From positions 1 through 26,886 of the forward strand of contig CAZASK010000020.1 in assembly GCA_964487845.1 (NCBI GenBank): a stretch of DNA of 26,886 bases, in the 5' to 3' direction. The notes under the pieces were generated by a model, which saw only the letters and a list, made by a program, of their open reading frames with translations, ran no database searches and was not told the origin of the DNA. Below are positions 8,017-15,787 of the stretch, one piece after another. Made by a program: the position numbers and the translations under genes. The stretch's first letter is position 1. The number at the start of each line of letters is the position of its first letter. This stretch comes from CAZASK01 sp964487845. Its GTDB lineage: Bacteria > Chlamydiota > Chlamydiia > Chlamydiales > FEN-1388.

Positions 8017-8538
8017 ATGACAGATAAAATATTTGATACACAGACAGAAAAAAAACTCAGAGAGCTCAATCTCAGCAATTTGGTAGATGAGCTAGAAGCT
8101 GTGCATCATCCATTTTGTGATGAGGAGGAGCTTACATTTTCAGCAGATGAGGCCGAAGCTGAATTGGTGCCATTAAAGAAAAAGAAGGAGCCAGCGCCGG
8201 TTATTTTGAAGCATCGTTGGTACAATACGCTTTCTCTATTTGTGGTGACTGCTGCAACTATTGGCGCCATCGCGGCTTCTCTCTATAACACAGCATCACA
8301 TGAGCCTCAAAAGATTATTGCGACTGCAGACGCTCCTCAATCTGTCATCTCCCCAAGCTATAGTGGCTCTCACGGGCGGCTTATTTCTCTTCTGCAAGAG
8401 CAGCGAGAATCTCTAGCATCTATGCTTGATGAAATGCAAAATGCAACGTCAGAAGAGGGGCTGCATATCCTTGTAGAAGAATGGTATCAAATACAGAAAT
8501 ATTACGAAGATGAACTTGCAGAATTCTTATCTACATGA
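8017..8538 (+). CDS. Unknown single-pass membrane protein
   Basis: A 173-residue protein with no recognised family. Residues 1-60 are charged and end in a lysine cluster (KKKK at 54-57). A single membrane segment follows at about 70-91 (LSLFVVTAATIGAIAASLY), then a short Ser/Pro-rich linker and a C-terminal coiled-coil-like helix with LLQEQRESLASMLDEMQ and EEWYQIQKYYEDELAEF. The positive charge before the segment suggests an N-in, C-out topology. It is divergent from dnaE with only 71 nt between the two starts, and the next small ORF begins 6 nt after its stop. It stands where the sugar-phosphate carrier gene uhpC (CT544) lies in C. trachomatis, as I recall, but is unrelated to it. A septum or envelope role is conceivable, not shown. 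Confidence 0.8.
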   Translation: MTDKIFDTQTEKKLRELNLSNLVDELEAVHHPFCDEEELTFSADEAEAELVPLKKKKEPAPVILKHRWYNTLSLFVVTAATIGAIAASLYNTASHEPQKIIATADAPQSVISPSYSGSHGRLISLLQEQRESLASMLDEMQNATSEEGLHILVEEWYQIQKYYEDELAEFLST

Positions 8539-8544
8539 GGTCGT

Positions 8545-8685
8545 ATGAAGCTAAATAATAGAACGATAGGAGTGCTTGTGTTTCTATCATCAAGCAGAAC
8601 ACAGCTGCCTACTCTCGAAGAGCGCGATCTCCTCTACACAGCAGGTCAGCAGTTTGCGCGCTATCTTGACCGCGTAGGCGTTTGA
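8545..8685 (+). CDS. Possible 46-residue protein downstream of the membrane protein
   Basis: An ORF starting with ATG 6 nt after the stop of the preceding gene, with a GAGG just upstream of the start. The product begins MKLNNRTIGVLVFLSSSRTQ, has a short hydrophobic stretch (IGVLVFLSSS) and then a soluble helix ending QQFARYLDRVGV. The close spacing and balanced composition favour a real small gene; the shortness and lack of a known family leave it uncertain. It could also be the remnant of a longer gene cut by the adjacent palindromic element. Confidence 0.4.
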   Translation: MKLNNRTIGVLVFLSSSRTQLPTLEERDLLYTAGQQFARYLDRVGV

Positions 8686-8727
8686 TTTGTTGCATTTAAC
8701 CCAGAAAACACGTTACGATTTTTCCTT

Positions 8728-8895
8728 AGACCTCTTGCGTAATTAAGGGTTCTGTCGCTTTTTGGGATTATTTTGGCCGCTTTTCGATTCGAATTACAGG
8801 GGTAATATCAACGGATATAATCCCTGTAATTCGAATCGAAAAGCGGCTCAAAAGAACCCGAAAATCGACAGAACCCTTAATTACGCAAGAGGTCT
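8728..8895. mobile_element. 168-bp palindromic MITE-like element upstream of hisS
   Basis: Two 74-nt arms (8728-8801 and 8822-8895) are inverted copies with about 67 of 74 bases matching. The outer 30 bases, beginning AGACCTCTTGCG, and the inner 21 bases are identical; the differences sit between them. The centre continues a weaker pairing around ATATC-AACG-GATAT. CTT is present on both flanks and may be a 3-bp target duplication. No ORF is inside. This is the form of a non-autonomous IS derivative (MITE). It ends about 12 nt before the Shine-Dalgarno sequence of hisS, so it must affect or supply the hisS leader. Confidence 0.8.
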
Positions 8896-8925
8896 CTTAT
8901 TCATTTGTAAGGAGTTGATCTATTC

Positions 8926-10215
8926 GTGAACATTGCAATACCTACTGGTCTTTTCGATATTCTCCCTCATGATCCAAAAGAATTATGGCGAAGCGCACAT
9001 TTGTGGCAGTACGTAGAAAATGTGATACGTCAGCTGGCCCATGATTTTTCTTTAGAGGAGATACGCACGCCTATCTTTGAACGTACAGAGTTGTTTTCCC
9101 GAAGTGTTGGCAATGAGACGGATATTGTATCCAAGGAGATGTATACCTTTGAAGACCGCGCAGGACGTTCCATGGCTTTGCGTCCTGAAGGGACAGCCTC
9201 TGTCATGAGAGCTTTTGTAGAAAAAAAATTACACATAACCAAGCAGGTGCATAGGCTGTTTTATATAGGGCCAATGCTACGATATGAAAGGCCGCAGTCA
9301 GGGCGCTATAGGCAGCATCACCAATTTGGAGTAGAGATTATAGGAGTCCACGATGCGGCCCAAGATGCCGAAGTAATCGATATGCTCTATACCTTGTATA
9401 CACGGCTAGGATTACAAAATTTAACAGTGCATATAAACTCCCTTGGGGAAAAAGAGACAAGAGCTCGTTATCGAGATGCTTTGCAATCCTATCTAAGGCC
9501 CTATTTCGATAGCTTGTCAGAAGAGAGTAAAAAACGACTTGAGCTGAACCCATTACGAATTTTAGATTCGAAGGACGCCAAAGACCAAGAGATACTTGTT
9601 CAAGCACCTTCCATACTCGACTTTCAGAGTGATGAATCACGTAGTCATTTTGATACAGTAAAAGAGCTCCTTACGCATATACAGATTCCATTCCAGGTAA
9701 ATCCTGCTCTTGTAAGAGGGCTTGATTATTACACAAAGACTGTATTTGAGATCACCTCGGGAAATCTAGGCGCTCAAAATACTATTGGTGGCGGCGGACG
9801 ATTTGATGGCTTGATTAAAGAATTGGGCGGCCCCGATTTGCCCTGTATAGGCTTCGCCACGGGAATTGAGCGTATTATTCAGACAATGATTGCGCAGCAT
9901 GTTTCGATGCCTGAAAGAAAGCGTCCTGATGTCCTTGTCATTCCACTTGGAAAAGAGGCGTTATTAGCAGGCTTTTCTCTTGTAAAAGAGCTGAGAAATG
10001 ACCATGTGATGGCAGAAGTAGATGTGCGGTGTAAAAAGTTGAAACAGGCGATGCAGATAGCTTCAGAAGATGGGGTGAAGTATGTCATCGTCCTAGGAGA
10101 AAATGAGCTGAAAGAAGGAAAAGTTGAGCTCAAAGAGATGGCGACTGGTAATAAAATAATGATGGCAATACAGGATGTCGCCAACTATATGAGGAAGAAC
10201 GAGCATGCAGTTTAG
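8926..10215 (+). CDS. hisS: Histidyl-tRNA synthetase
   Basis: A 429-residue class II synthetase that charges tRNA-His in the cytoplasm. The start is GTG at 8926 with AAGGAG upstream. Visible signatures are motif 1 region (RTPIFERTELFSRSVG), LRPEGT at 85-90, motif 2 with LFYIGPMLRYERPQSGR and QFGVE (about 111-137), the HisRS-specific RGLDYYTKTVFE near 264, motif 3 with GGGRFDGLI and GFATGIER, and a C-terminal anticodon-binding domain (about 335-425). Length is normal for bacterial HisRS. The gene overlaps aspS by 11 nt, so the two are translated from one message, as in other Chlamydiae. A palindromic element occupies the region just upstream of the ribosome-binding site. Confidence 0.97.
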   Translation: MNIAIPTGLFDILPHDPKELWRSAHLWQYVENVIRQLAHDFSLEEIRTPIFERTELFSRSVGNETDIVSKEMYTFEDRAGRSMALRPEGTASVMRAFVEKKLHITKQVHRLFYIGPMLRYERPQSGRYRQHHQFGVEIIGVHDAAQDAEVIDMLYTLYTRLGLQNLTVHINSLGEKETRARYRDALQSYLRPYFDSLSEESKKRLELNPLRILDSKDAKDQEILVQAPSILDFQSDESRSHFDTVKELLTHIQIPFQVNPALVRGLDYYTKTVFEITSGNLGAQNTIGGGGRFDGLIKELGGPDLPCIGFATGIERIIQTMIAQHVSMPERKRPDVLVIPLGKEALLAGFSLVKELRNDHVMAEVDVRCKKLKQAMQIASEDGVKYVIVLGENELKEGKVELKEMATGNKIMMAIQDVANYMRKNEHAV

Positions 10216-11965
10216 AAGAACCCACACATGTGGAGCATTACGAGAAGAGCATATAGGACAAGAGGTTGTACTCAGTGGCTGGGTCCATAAATTACGCAAT
10301 TTTGGCAGCTTTGTCTTCATGGACCTCAGAGATCGCTTTGGCATTACACAGGTGATGGCAGATCCTCAGATAATAGAGGGACTACGCTCAGAGTATGTCG
10401 TCACAGTCCGAGGAAAGGTGGTCCAGAGGAAAGACCCAAATAAAGCCTTGGCGACAGGAATGGTGGAAATTCTTGCTCATGAAGTGACGGTGCTTTCACG
10501 CTCAGATGTTTTGCCGCTTGTGGTAGCAGATGCCACGATGGATATCAGCGATGAAGTGCGCTTGCAGTATCGCTATCTTGATATGAGAAAGGGTCCTATC
10601 CTCAATAACTTGATTTTACGTCATAAGGTACAGCTTGCCTGCAGAAACTATATGGACCAGCACAACTTTACAGAAGTTGGCACTCCCATACTAGGAAAGT
10701 CTACTCCAGAAGGTGCTCGTGACTACCTTGTCCCATCACGGCTCTATCCAGGCTCATTTTATGCTCTTCCCCAGTCGCCGCAGCTCTACAAACAGATTTT
10801 GATGGTCGGAGGTTTAGACCGTTACTTTCAGTTTGCTACCTGCTTTCGCGATGAAGACTCGAGGGCGGATAGACAGCCTGAATTTGCGCAGCTTGATATT
10901 GAGATGAGCTTCGCCACACAAGATGACCTTTTCCCTCTTGTAGAAAAGCTCATGTGTAAGTTATTTGCTGATTGTCTTGGAGTGAATATACAAGAGCCCT
11001 TTGTACGTATGAGTTATGCCGATTGTATGGAGCTATATGGAACCGATAAGCCAGATCTTCGCTTTGGAATGTCGTTTGTCTCACTTCAGCACCAGGCTGA
11101 AAAATCAAGTTTTACCGTCTTTCACGATCTATTAGCAGCAGGTGGTGTGGTCAAGGGATTTTGCGTCCCAGCAGGTGCCAGCTGTTCTCGCAAAGAAATT
11201 GACGAGTATAGCGCTTACATGGCAGACCTTGGGATGAAGGGGCTTGGCTGGATCAAATTACAAGAAAGTGGTTTTACCTCATCGCTTGCGAAGTATATAC
11301 AAGAAGATGAGCAATCAGAGTGGATAGAGAAATTGCAGATGAAACCAGGTGATGCAGCTTTTGTGATGGCGGGGCCTGTGAAAAAGGTGAATCAAGCTCT
11401 TGATCATCTCAGGCGCCGAGTGGCAAAAAAACGAGGTCTTGTTGAGGAAAATAGCTTTCGTTTCCTTTGGGTAACAGATTTTCCATTATTTGCCTGGAAT
11501 GAAGAAGAGCAAAGGATGGAAAGCGAGCATCACCCATTTACATCTCCTAACTTCGATGATATGCACCTTATCGAGGTAGAGCCTCTTCGCATGCGTTCAT
11601 CGAGTTATGACCTTGTGCTGAACGGCTATGAGATGGCATCGGGGTCTCAGCGTATTCACGATAGCGTTTTGCAAGACAAAATTTTTGAATTACTAGGCTT
11701 TTCTCAAGAGGAAAGAGTAGCTAAATTTGGATTTTTCATTGAAGCGCTGCGTTATGGCACGCCCCCTCATCTCGGCATTGCCGTGGGAGTCGATAGGCTG
11801 TTGATGATTATGGCGGGAGCGAGCAGCATTCGTGAAGTCATCGCTTTTCCTAAAACACAAAGAGCACAAGATCTGATGACCCGGGCTCCCTCTATGGTCT
11901 CAGAAGAGCAGATGAAAGAGTTAAAGATCAAAGTAGAAACGGTGACTAAATTAGAATCGTTGTAA
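10205..11965 (+). CDS. aspS: Aspartyl-tRNA synthetase, probably non-discriminating
   Basis: A 586-residue bacterial-type AspRS. The N-terminal OB anticodon-binding domain has LSGWVHKLRNFGSFVF; the class II core has FRDEDSRADRQPEF (around 217-230) and the ATP site GVDRLLMIMAG near 528, with FPKTQRAQDLM close to the C-terminus; the bacterial GAD insertion lies between. His28 in GWVH is the residue associated with non-discriminating enzymes that also charge tRNA-Asn, which fits the GatCAB transamidation route known in Chlamydiae. The start overlaps the end of hisS, and mip follows 13 nt after the stop, so hisS-aspS-mip is likely one operon. Substrate specificity is an inference from this residue and the lineage. 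Confidence 0.96.
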   Translation: MQFRRTHTCGALREEHIGQEVVLSGWVHKLRNFGSFVFMDLRDRFGITQVMADPQIIEGLRSEYVVTVRGKVVQRKDPNKALATGMVEILAHEVTVLSRSDVLPLVVADATMDISDEVRLQYRYLDMRKGPILNNLILRHKVQLACRNYMDQHNFTEVGTPILGKSTPEGARDYLVPSRLYPGSFYALPQSPQLYKQILMVGGLDRYFQFATCFRDEDSRADRQPEFAQLDIEMSFATQDDLFPLVEKLMCKLFADCLGVNIQEPFVRMSYADCMELYGTDKPDLRFGMSFVSLQHQAEKSSFTVFHDLLAAGGVVKGFCVPAGASCSRKEIDEYSAYMADLGMKGLGWIKLQESGFTSSLAKYIQEDEQSEWIEKLQMKPGDAAFVMAGPVKKVNQALDHLRRRVAKKRGLVEENSFRFLWVTDFPLFAWNEEEQRMESEHHPFTSPNFDDMHLIEVEPLRMRSSSYDLVLNGYEMASGSQRIHDSVLQDKIFELLGFSQEERVAKFGFFIEALRYGTPPHLGIAVGVDRLLMIMAGASSIREVIAFPKTQRAQDLMTRAPSMVSEEQMKELKIKVETVTKLESL

Positions 11966-11978
11966 GGAGAAACAGAAT

Positions 11979-12845
11979 ATGAAATTTGGGAAGATAGTAT
12001 GTGCAGTAGGTCTTTCCTGCACTTTTGCATATGCGATAGCTGCTGTGAGCGACTCAAGTCCAGATGGAAATCAAGTAAAAAAATTTTCAAAAGAAGAGCT
12101 GCGTTCTGAAGCTTTTAACAAAAAGTTATCAGAGGCGTATGGGCATCTTGTGCAAAAGAGTCTTGATAATCCGGTATTGAAGTTGAATTTTGATGCCGTT
12201 ATCTCAGGCATGCAAAATGGAAAAGCAGGAAAAGCATCTCCTCTTACGGAAGAAGAGTATGAGGAAGCCATTCAGTCTGTTCAAGAATTTGCTTATCAAG
12301 AGATGAGTGAAAAAAACTTACAGGAAGCTGAGGCTTTTCTGAAGGAGAATGCTACAAAGTCAAGTATTAAAGAGATACAGCCTGGCAAGCTTCAGTGCAT
12401 GATTCTTGAAGAGGGTTCTGGAAAAGAGCTTAGCGAAGATGTCGTGGCTGAAATTCACTACAAAGGGCAGTATGCGAATGGGCAGGTCTTTGGCTCTTCC
12501 GAAGAAGCGGGAGCTCCTATCTCCATTTCTCTTACACAAACTATTCCAGGGTTTCGACAAGGTTTAGTTGGTATGAAAGAAGGCGGGAAACGACGGTTGT
12601 TTATTCATCCTGACTTAGGATACGGCACTTCCGGTCAGCTGATGCCAAATGCGCTTTTGATTTTTGATGTTGAGCTTGTGAAGATAAAAGACAAGCCTGC
12701 AGTTGATAAAAATAGCAAACAAGGCGATATTATAGGCGCCAATATGGATGATGAGATGCCAGCGCCTGATGAAGATGAAGAAGATTACGAGGACCATGAC
12801 AGCAGTCAGTTCATGAATCAAGATTCTGAACAGGCACCTTCGTAG
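11979..12845 (+). CDS. mip: Mip-like FKBP-type peptidyl-prolyl isomerase, exported
   Basis: A 288-residue protein with a signal peptide (MKFGKIVCAVGLSCTFAYAIAA), a helical Mip-type dimerisation region (about 35-130), an FKBP domain (about 150-237) and a long acidic tail (257-275 rich in D and E). The FKBP pocket has Tyr161, Phe171, Ile189-Pro190, Phe192, Tyr215 and Phe229. The Asp that follows Phe in FKBP12 (FDSS) is Gly here (FGSS), and the chlamydial Mip also lacks it as I recall. No clear lipobox is present, although Cys14 is in the signal region. GGAG lies upstream of the start, and the gene closes the hisS-aspS-mip run before a bidirectional terminator. In Chlamydia, Mip is a surface-exposed folding factor that aids infection; the acidic tail is an addition I cannot explain. 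Confidence 0.93.
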   Translation: MKFGKIVCAVGLSCTFAYAIAAVSDSSPDGNQVKKFSKEELRSEAFNKKLSEAYGHLVQKSLDNPVLKLNFDAVISGMQNGKAGKASPLTEEEYEEAIQSVQEFAYQEMSEKNLQEAEAFLKENATKSSIKEIQPGKLQCMILEEGSGKELSEDVVAEIHYKGQYANGQVFGSSEEAGAPISISLTQTIPGFRQGLVGMKEGGKRRLFIHPDLGYGTSGQLMPNALLIFDVELVKIKDKPAVDKNSKQGDIIGANMDDEMPAPDEDEEDYEDHDSSQFMNQDSEQAPS

Positions 12846-12852
12846 AAAGAAT

Positions 12853-12900
12853 GCTCTCTTACACCATCTCCATTACGAGATGGTGTAAGACGATGAGAGC
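12853..12900. terminator. Bidirectional terminator between mip and trxA
   Basis: A perfect 13-bp stem (12858-12870 with 12877-12889; CTTACACCATCTC) around a 6-nt loop, with an additional outer GCTCTC/GAGAGC pairing. It lies between the convergent stops of mip and trxA, with TTTTA following on the plus strand. It can serve both directions. Confidence 0.8.
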
Positions 12901-12904
12901 TGTT

Positions 12905-13231
12905 TTATGCGTGTTGCAGCAATATCTTTTTGAGAGTGGCAAGATCTTTTAGTCCAACGATTCGGTTTACTTCTGCGCCATTTTTAAAGATGATCAGAGT
13001 AGGAACCGAGGTGATCTGAAAATGCTGTGTTGTCTTTGGTGATTCATCAACATCCATTTTGCCGACGACTACCTTGGCCGCTACTTCTGCATCTATAGCC
13101 AGACTTTCTAATACAGGGTGTAGCATTTTACACGGCCCGCACCATTCAGCAGAAAAATCGACTAGCACGCAGCCAGTAGATGTGATTTTTTCAAAATTTG
13201 TATCATCAATTTTTTTGATACTTTCTTTCAT
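12905..13231 (-). CDS. trxA: Thioredoxin
   Basis: A 108-residue cytoplasmic thioredoxin that reduces protein disulfides. The active site WCGPC is at 30-34 and the cis-proline is Pro77 in TSVPTLIIF. I choose the ATG at 13231, because GGTGGAGCT lies just upstream and the length then matches the family; the frame extends upstream to 13294, adding 21 residues that thioredoxins lack. It is convergent with mip and divergent from trhO. In C. trachomatis trxA (CT539) also lies near mip (CT541), with a tRNA/rRNA methyltransferase gene between, as I recall; that gene is absent here. A TTGACA is seen 39 nt before the start, but no well-spaced -10 goes with it. Confidence 0.96.
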   Translation of the reverse strand: MKESIKKIDDTNFEKITSTGCVLVDFSAEWCGPCKMLHPVLESLAIDAEVAAKVVVGKMDVDESPKTTQHFQITSVPTLIIFKNGAEVNRIVGLKDLATLKKILLQHA

Positions 13232-13410
13232 GAGAGCTCCACCTTGTTTTGTATACTCGCAGTATAGATTGTCAAATTTGCCCATTTTTGGCAAAAGATC
13301 TCTCGTAGCTTGTATTTCATATGAAGTGTTTCCTTGAGAAAATCGATCAATTTCTTTATCATTGACGAAATAACTTTTTAGATACCGTAATTGATATAAG
13401 GGTTTTCTCT

Positions 13411-14397
13411 ATGTCTTGCTCACTTCCTCAATTGCCTTCTGGTTTCCGTGATAATAACGTACTTGTTATCGCTTTTTATTATATAGGTTCTATTGCAGAC
13501 GTTGATGCAGAAGTAAAAGCTCACAAGTCCTTTTTAAAAGTGCGCGATGTAACTGCGAGAATCTACATTTCTCATCAAGGTATTAATGCTCAAATGAGCG
13601 CAAGTCATCAGGCAGCAGTGGAGTATATGGAGTGGCTGAGTGCCCGTTTTCCAGGCTCTCATATCGACTTTAAATTACATACGCATCCAGAGCATGCGTT
13701 TCCTAGGTTGACCATCAAAAAGAAAAAAGAACTTGTTGCTTTGGGAGTAGACCTTCCTCTAGAGACAAGAGGTCAGTACATGACTCCTAAAGAGTGGAAG
13801 GAAGAGTTGGATAATAGCGATTCAGACAAAATCGTGCTCGATGTTCGAAATGATTATGAGTGGAAATTAGGGCATTTTCAAGGATCGTATCTCTTTGCAT
13901 GTCAGACTTTTAAAGAATTTTTAGCTTCATTAGAGGAGTTAAAAAAGAAGATTACCCCTCAAACAAAAGTGTTAATGTACTGCACAGGCGGTATTCGATG
14001 TGAGTTGTTTTCGAGCTTGCTCATGCAAGAGGGAATTCAGAACATCTTTCAACTTCAAGGCGGCGTTATCCGATATGGACTCGACGAGAAATCAAAGCAT
14101 TGGCTTGGTAAGCTCTTTGTGTTTGATGATAGATTATCGGTTCCAATCAGCGATGAGGCGACAGTAAAGATCGGAAAATGTCATCACTGCGGCACTGAAG
14201 CAGAAAGTTACTACAACTGCGCGAATATGGACTGTAATGAGCTATTTTTATGTTGTCCAAGCTGTCTTGAAAAATATAGAGGCTGTTGTAAAGATGATTG
14301 TATGACGGCAGAGCGTGTGAGACCATTTCAACATGCTCATAAGCCATTTAGAAGGTGGTATCATTACCAAAATGATATGAAATGTAAGGGAAAATAA
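13411..14397 (+). CDS. trhO: tRNA uridine(34) hydroxylase, rhodanese-type
   Basis: A 328-residue member of the TrhO/YceA (UPF0176) family, which makes 5-hydroxyuridine at position 34 of tRNAs. The N-terminal ferredoxin-like domain (about 15-115) is followed by a rhodanese domain with VLDVRNDYEW and the active-site loop YCTGGIRCE (Cys191; Cys197 follows). The C-terminal region is a cysteine cluster (CHHCG, NCANMDC, CCPSC, GCCKDDC), probably a metal-binding knuckle found in many longer TrhO proteins. TAAGGG lies upstream of the ATG. It ends 2 nt before lpxC, so it leads the lipid A operon. The gene is divergent from trxA with 179 nt between starts, which must hold both promoters. Confidence 0.93.
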   Translation: MSCSLPQLPSGFRDNNVLVIAFYYIGSIADVDAEVKAHKSFLKVRDVTARIYISHQGINAQMSASHQAAVEYMEWLSARFPGSHIDFKLHTHPEHAFPRLTIKKKKELVALGVDLPLETRGQYMTPKEWKEELDNSDSDKIVLDVRNDYEWKLGHFQGSYLFACQTFKEFLASLEELKKKITPQTKVLMYCTGGIRCELFSSLLMQEGIQNIFQLQGGVIRYGLDEKSKHWLGKLFVFDDRLSVPISDEATVKIGKCHHCGTEAESYYNCANMDCNELFLCCPSCLEKYRGCCKDDCMTAERVRPFQHAHKPFRRWYHYQNDMKCKGK

Positions 14398-14399
14398 CG

Positions 14400-15311
14400 A
14401 TGTCATCATCGCCCGCGCTTGCTCTCACTGATACGCCTAGTCAATCAAATAGGGCAGCGCTATTTCGAAAACAAAAAACGATTGCGCGTCCGGTCAGCTT
14501 TTCTGGGGTCGGCATTCATACAGGGCAAGAGGTAACGTTGCGTTTTGTTCCTGCCAAGGCAGGACACGGCGTTGTCTTTAAGCGAGTGGACTTGCCAGGG
14601 CAACCAGTTATCCCAGCGACTTTTGAGTATGTGTTTGATACATCAAGAAGCACCAATATTGCGATCGATCAAGTAAGAATATACACAGTAGAGCATGTAC
14701 TTGCAGCGCTTCGTGCTTATGAAATTGACAATGTCTGCATTGAGCTTTCAAATATAGAGCCTCCGGCAGGCAACGGATCATCGGATGTTTTTGTGGATCT
14801 TATTGAACAAGCGGGGATACAAGAGCTGTCAGCTTCACATCCTATTGCAGTTTTACGCTCACCTGTATATTTAACAGATAAAGATATTCATATTGTGGCT
14901 ATACCAAGTCATGAATATCGGATTAGCTACACGCTTCACTATCCCGATGCTGTAGCGCTTGGGACACAATATTTCTCGGAAAAAATAACGAGTGAAAATT
15001 TTAAAAATTACATTGCCCCATGTCGTACATTTGCATTATATAGCGAGTTGTCATCTTTGATGGATAGAGGTCTGATCAAAGGTGGAAGTCTGGATAATGC
15101 TGTTGTTGTAAAAGAAGATGCGGTAATTAGCAAGGGTGGGTTATATTTCAGAGATGAAATGGTACGCCATAAAGTACTCGATATGATTGGCGATTTATCA
15201 CTTATAGGCATGGACTTTTATGCGCATATTATTGCTATTCGTTCAGGTCATGCAAGTAACGTTGCCTTTGCTAAAAAGTTGTTTAATCATATTTTGCAAG
15301 AGAGAAGCTAA
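14400..15311 (+). CDS. lpxC: UDP-3-O-acyl-N-acetylglucosamine deacetylase
   Basis: A 303-residue zinc enzyme that performs the committed step of lipid A synthesis. It shows GVGIHTG (36-42), TVEHVLAAL with Glu98/His99, GNGSSDVF, and HKVLDMIGDLSLIG with the zinc ligands His257 and Asp261, then SGHASNVA with His284. These equal E. coli Glu78, His79, His238, Asp242 and His265 with a constant shift of 19. The N-terminal 25 residues (Ser/Ala rich, MSSSPALALTDTPSQS) extend beyond the E. coli protein; no other in-frame ATG is available before the domain, so the extension may be real or a GTG/TTG start may be used. It shares one base with fabZ (TAATG), giving coupled translation. Confidence 0.97.
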   Translation: MSSSPALALTDTPSQSNRAALFRKQKTIARPVSFSGVGIHTGQEVTLRFVPAKAGHGVVFKRVDLPGQPVIPATFEYVFDTSRSTNIAIDQVRIYTVEHVLAALRAYEIDNVCIELSNIEPPAGNGSSDVFVDLIEQAGIQELSASHPIAVLRSPVYLTDKDIHIVAIPSHEYRISYTLHYPDAVALGTQYFSEKITSENFKNYIAPCRTFALYSELSSLMDRGLIKGGSLDNAVVVKEDAVISKGGLYFRDEMVRHKVLDMIGDLSLIGMDFYAHIIAIRSGHASNVAFAKKLFNHILQERS

Positions 15312-15778
15312 TGGAATCATCTACCACTGATTTCCCACAGTCTATGGATATCAAAGAGATCATGAAGATCCTCCCGCATCGTTATCCTTTTTTACTAGTG
15401 GATCGTATCGTGAAGCTGGATCTTGAAAATGGACATATCATCGGACAAAAAAATACAACGTTCAATGAAGCTTTTTTTCAAGGGCATTTTCCTGAAGCAC
15501 CTATCATGCCTGGTGTTTTAATTTTAGAAGCGCTCGCCCAGACGGGTGGAATTATGGTGCATTTGAAAACAAATAGACAGAAGATAGCGGTATTGCTTAA
15601 TGTAAATGGCGCTAAATTTCGTCATCCAGTAAAGCCTGGAGATACGTTGATGCTGCATTGTACGGGGATATTGTTTGGCTCCAAAGGAGGGCGTGTACAA
15701 GCAGAAGCGTATGTGAATGAAAAACTTGCAGCAGAAGCTGAAATAGGCTTTGCATTAGTAGATCCAAAATTGATTTAA
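15311..15778 (+). CDS. fabZ: 3-hydroxyacyl-ACP dehydratase
   Basis: A 155-residue hot-dog fold dehydratase of type II fatty acid synthesis. It has LPHRYPFLLVDR near the start, and GHFPEAPIMPGVLILEALAQ with the catalytic His59 and Glu73. Its placement between lpxC and lpxA sets the balance between fatty acid and lipid A synthesis, as in many Gram-negative bacteria. Start codon overlaps the lpxC stop; lpxA begins 9 nt downstream. Confidence 0.97.
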   Translation: MESSTTDFPQSMDIKEIMKILPHRYPFLLVDRIVKLDLENGHIIGQKNTTFNEAFFQGHFPEAPIMPGVLILEALAQTGGIMVHLKTNRQKIAVLLNVNGAKFRHPVKPGDTLMLHCTGILFGSKGGRVQAEAYVNEKLAAEAEIGFALVDPKLI

Positions 15779-15787
15779 GAGTTTTAC

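Noticed and set aside
7946..8041. N-terminal extension of dnaE to 8041
   Set aside because: The 32 additional residues (MYQIFYLSYRYHNE...) are unlike any DnaE N-terminus and the extension would overlap the divergent gene at 8017.
13232..13294. Upstream start for thioredoxin at 13294
   Set aside because: The added 21 residues are not part of the family, and a good GGAG lies before the ATG at 13231.
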